DNA of 64,000 nucleotides from NCBI GenBank assembly GCA_910584125.1, contig CAJTXU010000004.1, forward strand, positions 1 through 64,000, read 5' to 3'. Each line of letters starts with the position of its first letter. Position 1 is the first letter of the stretch. The notes under the pieces were generated by a model that saw only the letters and a program-made list of their open reading frames with translations, did not search any database and was not told where the DNA came from. Shown in pieces: positions 63,105 to 64,000 of the stretch. Position numbers and translations under genes: made by a program. Source of the DNA: an uncultured Muribaculaceae bacterium (GTDB lineage: Bacteria; Bacteroidota; Bacteroidia; Bacteroidales; Muribaculaceae).

Positions 63105-63144
63105 AGGAGGCGGACACCGCGGTGTCCGCCTCCTTGCTTTTTAT
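63105..63144 (+). terminator. gdhA terminator
   Basis: Perfect 14-bp stem AGGAGGCGGACACC (63105-63118) / GGTGTCCGCCTCCT (63121-63134), then TTGCTTTTTATT. Confidence 0.92.
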
Positions 63145-63160
63145 TCCAATCCTTATTTAT

Positions 63161-63430
63161 CCCGGTTTATCCTGATTTGTCCCGATTTATCCTGATAAAT
63201 CGGGACAAATCAGGACGAATCGGGACGAACCGGGACGAACCGGGACGGATGGGGACGAACCGGAACGAACCGAACCGGAACGAACCGAGACGGATCGGGA
63301 CGAACCGGAACGGACCGGGACGAACCGGGACGGACCGGGACGGATCGGGACGAACCGGAACGGATCGGGACGAACCGGGACGAACCGGGACGAACCGGGA
63401 CGGACCGGGATGAATCGGGATTAAACGGGA
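63161..63430. repeat. 10-bp minisatellite with inverted start
   Basis: About 27 successive decamers of the type CGGGACGAAC, with variants such as CGGGACGGAT and CGGAACGAAC. The first four units (63160-63190) run in the opposite orientation, making a 20-bp perfect inverted repeat (63170-63189 / 63196-63215) around a 6-base loop. The array lies between the gdhA terminator and the stop of pyk. The 10-bp unit is not a multiple of 3, so an ORF through it would cycle through three frames; the plus-strand frame (GTNRDEPGR repeats) is not taken as a gene. Confidence 0.92.
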
Positions 63431-63436
63431 TGGGGG

Positions 63437-64000
63437 TCAGGCGTCTTCGGCGAAGATCTGCTCGGGGGTGAGGATCTCGAGGGCGTAGGCGCCGTAGCGG
63501 TTGCCTGTGAGATAGGCGATGCGGTCGTGGAGACCGATGTGCCCGTCGGCCACGATGCGCCGCACGGCCGGAACCGAGTGCCCCGGTGTGAAAGCCTCCT
63601 TCTGAGGGATGAAATAGGCGTTCACGCCATAGCTGAGCGCGAGCCAACGGCGGACGCTGCGGTTATGGCAGATGGCGAACGTCGGAATCACCCCACGGAA
63701 CGACGCGATGAAGCGCGCCGACACCCCGCGGTAGGCGTCGGTGAAAATCGCCTTGGTGTTCACCTTGCCCTCCGACATGACGGCCTCGTGGGCCAGAAAC
63801 GAAGTGATGTCGCGGTCGACGAGCGGGGGAACCTCCTCCATGTTGCTGCGCAACGAACGCTCCACCTCCTGGGCGACACTCGTCATGGTGCGCACGGCCT
63901 CGACGGGATACTTGCCGTAGGCAGTCTCGCCCGAGAGCATCATGGCGTCGGCCCGCTGATAGACGGCGTTGGCGACGTCAGATATCTCGGCGCGCGTTGG
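63437..64000 (-). CDS. pyk: Pyruvate kinase, C-terminal part (gene runs off the window)
   Basis: The last 187 residues are in the window: EISDVANAVYQRADAMMLSG and ETAYGKYPVEAVRTM belong to the catalytic barrel end, and the remainder (HNRSVRRWLALSYGVNAYFI, GNRYGAYALEILTPEQIFAE) is the C-terminal allosteric domain. The gene continues past 64000, so the start is not seen. Confidence 0.95.
   Translation of the reverse strand, partial: PTRAEISDVANAVYQRADAMMLSGETAYGKYPVEAVRTMTSVAQEVERSLRSNMEEVPPLVDRDITSFLAHEAVMSEGKVNTKAIFTDAYRGVSARFIASFRGVIPTFAICHNRSVRRWLALSYGVNAYFIPQKEAFTPGHSVPAVRRIVADGHIGLHDRIAYLTGNRYGAYALEILTPEQIFAEDA

Noticed and set aside
63177..63413. Plus-strand ORF of NRDEPGR-type repeats
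   Set aside because: It is translation of the 10-bp minisatellite; the opposite strand is equally open, and unit length is not a multiple of 3, so no coding constraint is visible.
63161..63430. CRISPR array
   Set aside because: Units are only 10 bp and contiguous; there are no spacers and no cas genes in the window.

Overview
The window is about 64 kb of a Bacteroidota (Bacteroidales) chromosome. GC content is high for the group, roughly 55-58% by eye. Gene content and codon bias look most like Muribaculaceae, but that family-level guess is inference. Support for Bacteroidota: a DUF4835 (PorD-type) gene, a three-gene etfB-etfA-acyl-CoA dehydrogenase operon, a bacteroidal DPP III, PG-binding OmpA proteins and TonB-receptor signatures. 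Promoters also fit: TTTG, 19-21 bp, TAnnTTTG, the Bacteroidota primary sigma consensus, occurs ahead of many genes. No rRNA or tRNA gene, CRISPR array or intact insertion sequence was seen.

Layout. 1-630: broken KilA-N gene and a second gene remnant. 636-6416: minus-strand operon dnaN, DEDDh exonuclease, coaBC, DUF4835, recN. 6535-7847: rpsF-rpsR-rplI with promoter, leader hairpin and terminator. 7869-14650: lineage-specific proteins, including a secreted protein, a chimera of a TonB-receptor plug and a LytTR domain, a MATE transporter, and a four-gene cluster with two paralogous membrane proteins. 14866-26954: accessory and defence-like region holding AbiE (abiEi, and abiEii with an altered catalytic motif), a DUF4373 mobile-element-type gene, a low-GC three-gene operon headed by a TIGR04255-like protein, and two DUF262 (GmrSD-like) genes. 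The second DUF262 gene overlaps a TPR sensor kinase, which is followed by a LuxR-type regulator. 27055-30664: etfB-etfA-acyl-CoA dehydrogenase. 30878-44610: PD40 protein, CstA-type carrier, PHP phosphatase, LolC/E-like permease, ppk1, ppx/gppA, lepA, peroxiredoxin, nhaA and class I fumarase. 44655-48067: small acidic protein, Bax-inhibitor-1 family protein, tex. 48254-49258: Panacea-type toxin-antitoxin candidate. 49385-58162: DUF3298-like protein, a repeat-bearing intergenic region, AlkD-like protein, DPP III, rlmI-like methyltransferase, rseP, dxr and a degenerate LytM protein. 58286-64000: two tandem OmpA genes, gdhA, a 10-bp minisatellite and the C-terminal part of pyk.

How the parts work together. 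Most of the window is housekeeping: replication and repair, translation, CoA and isoprenoid synthesis, polyphosphate turnover, C4 and glutamate metabolism, envelope. The interesting part is 14.8-27 kb, where three unrelated defence or conflict modules sit side by side, plus the Panacea pair near 49 kb. The best candidate for an undescribed system is the compact three-gene operon at 17929-19760: it has its own near-consensus promoter, overlapping start and stop codons, and lower GC than its flanks. Second is the DUF262 pair whose last gene is translationally coupled to a sensor kinase.
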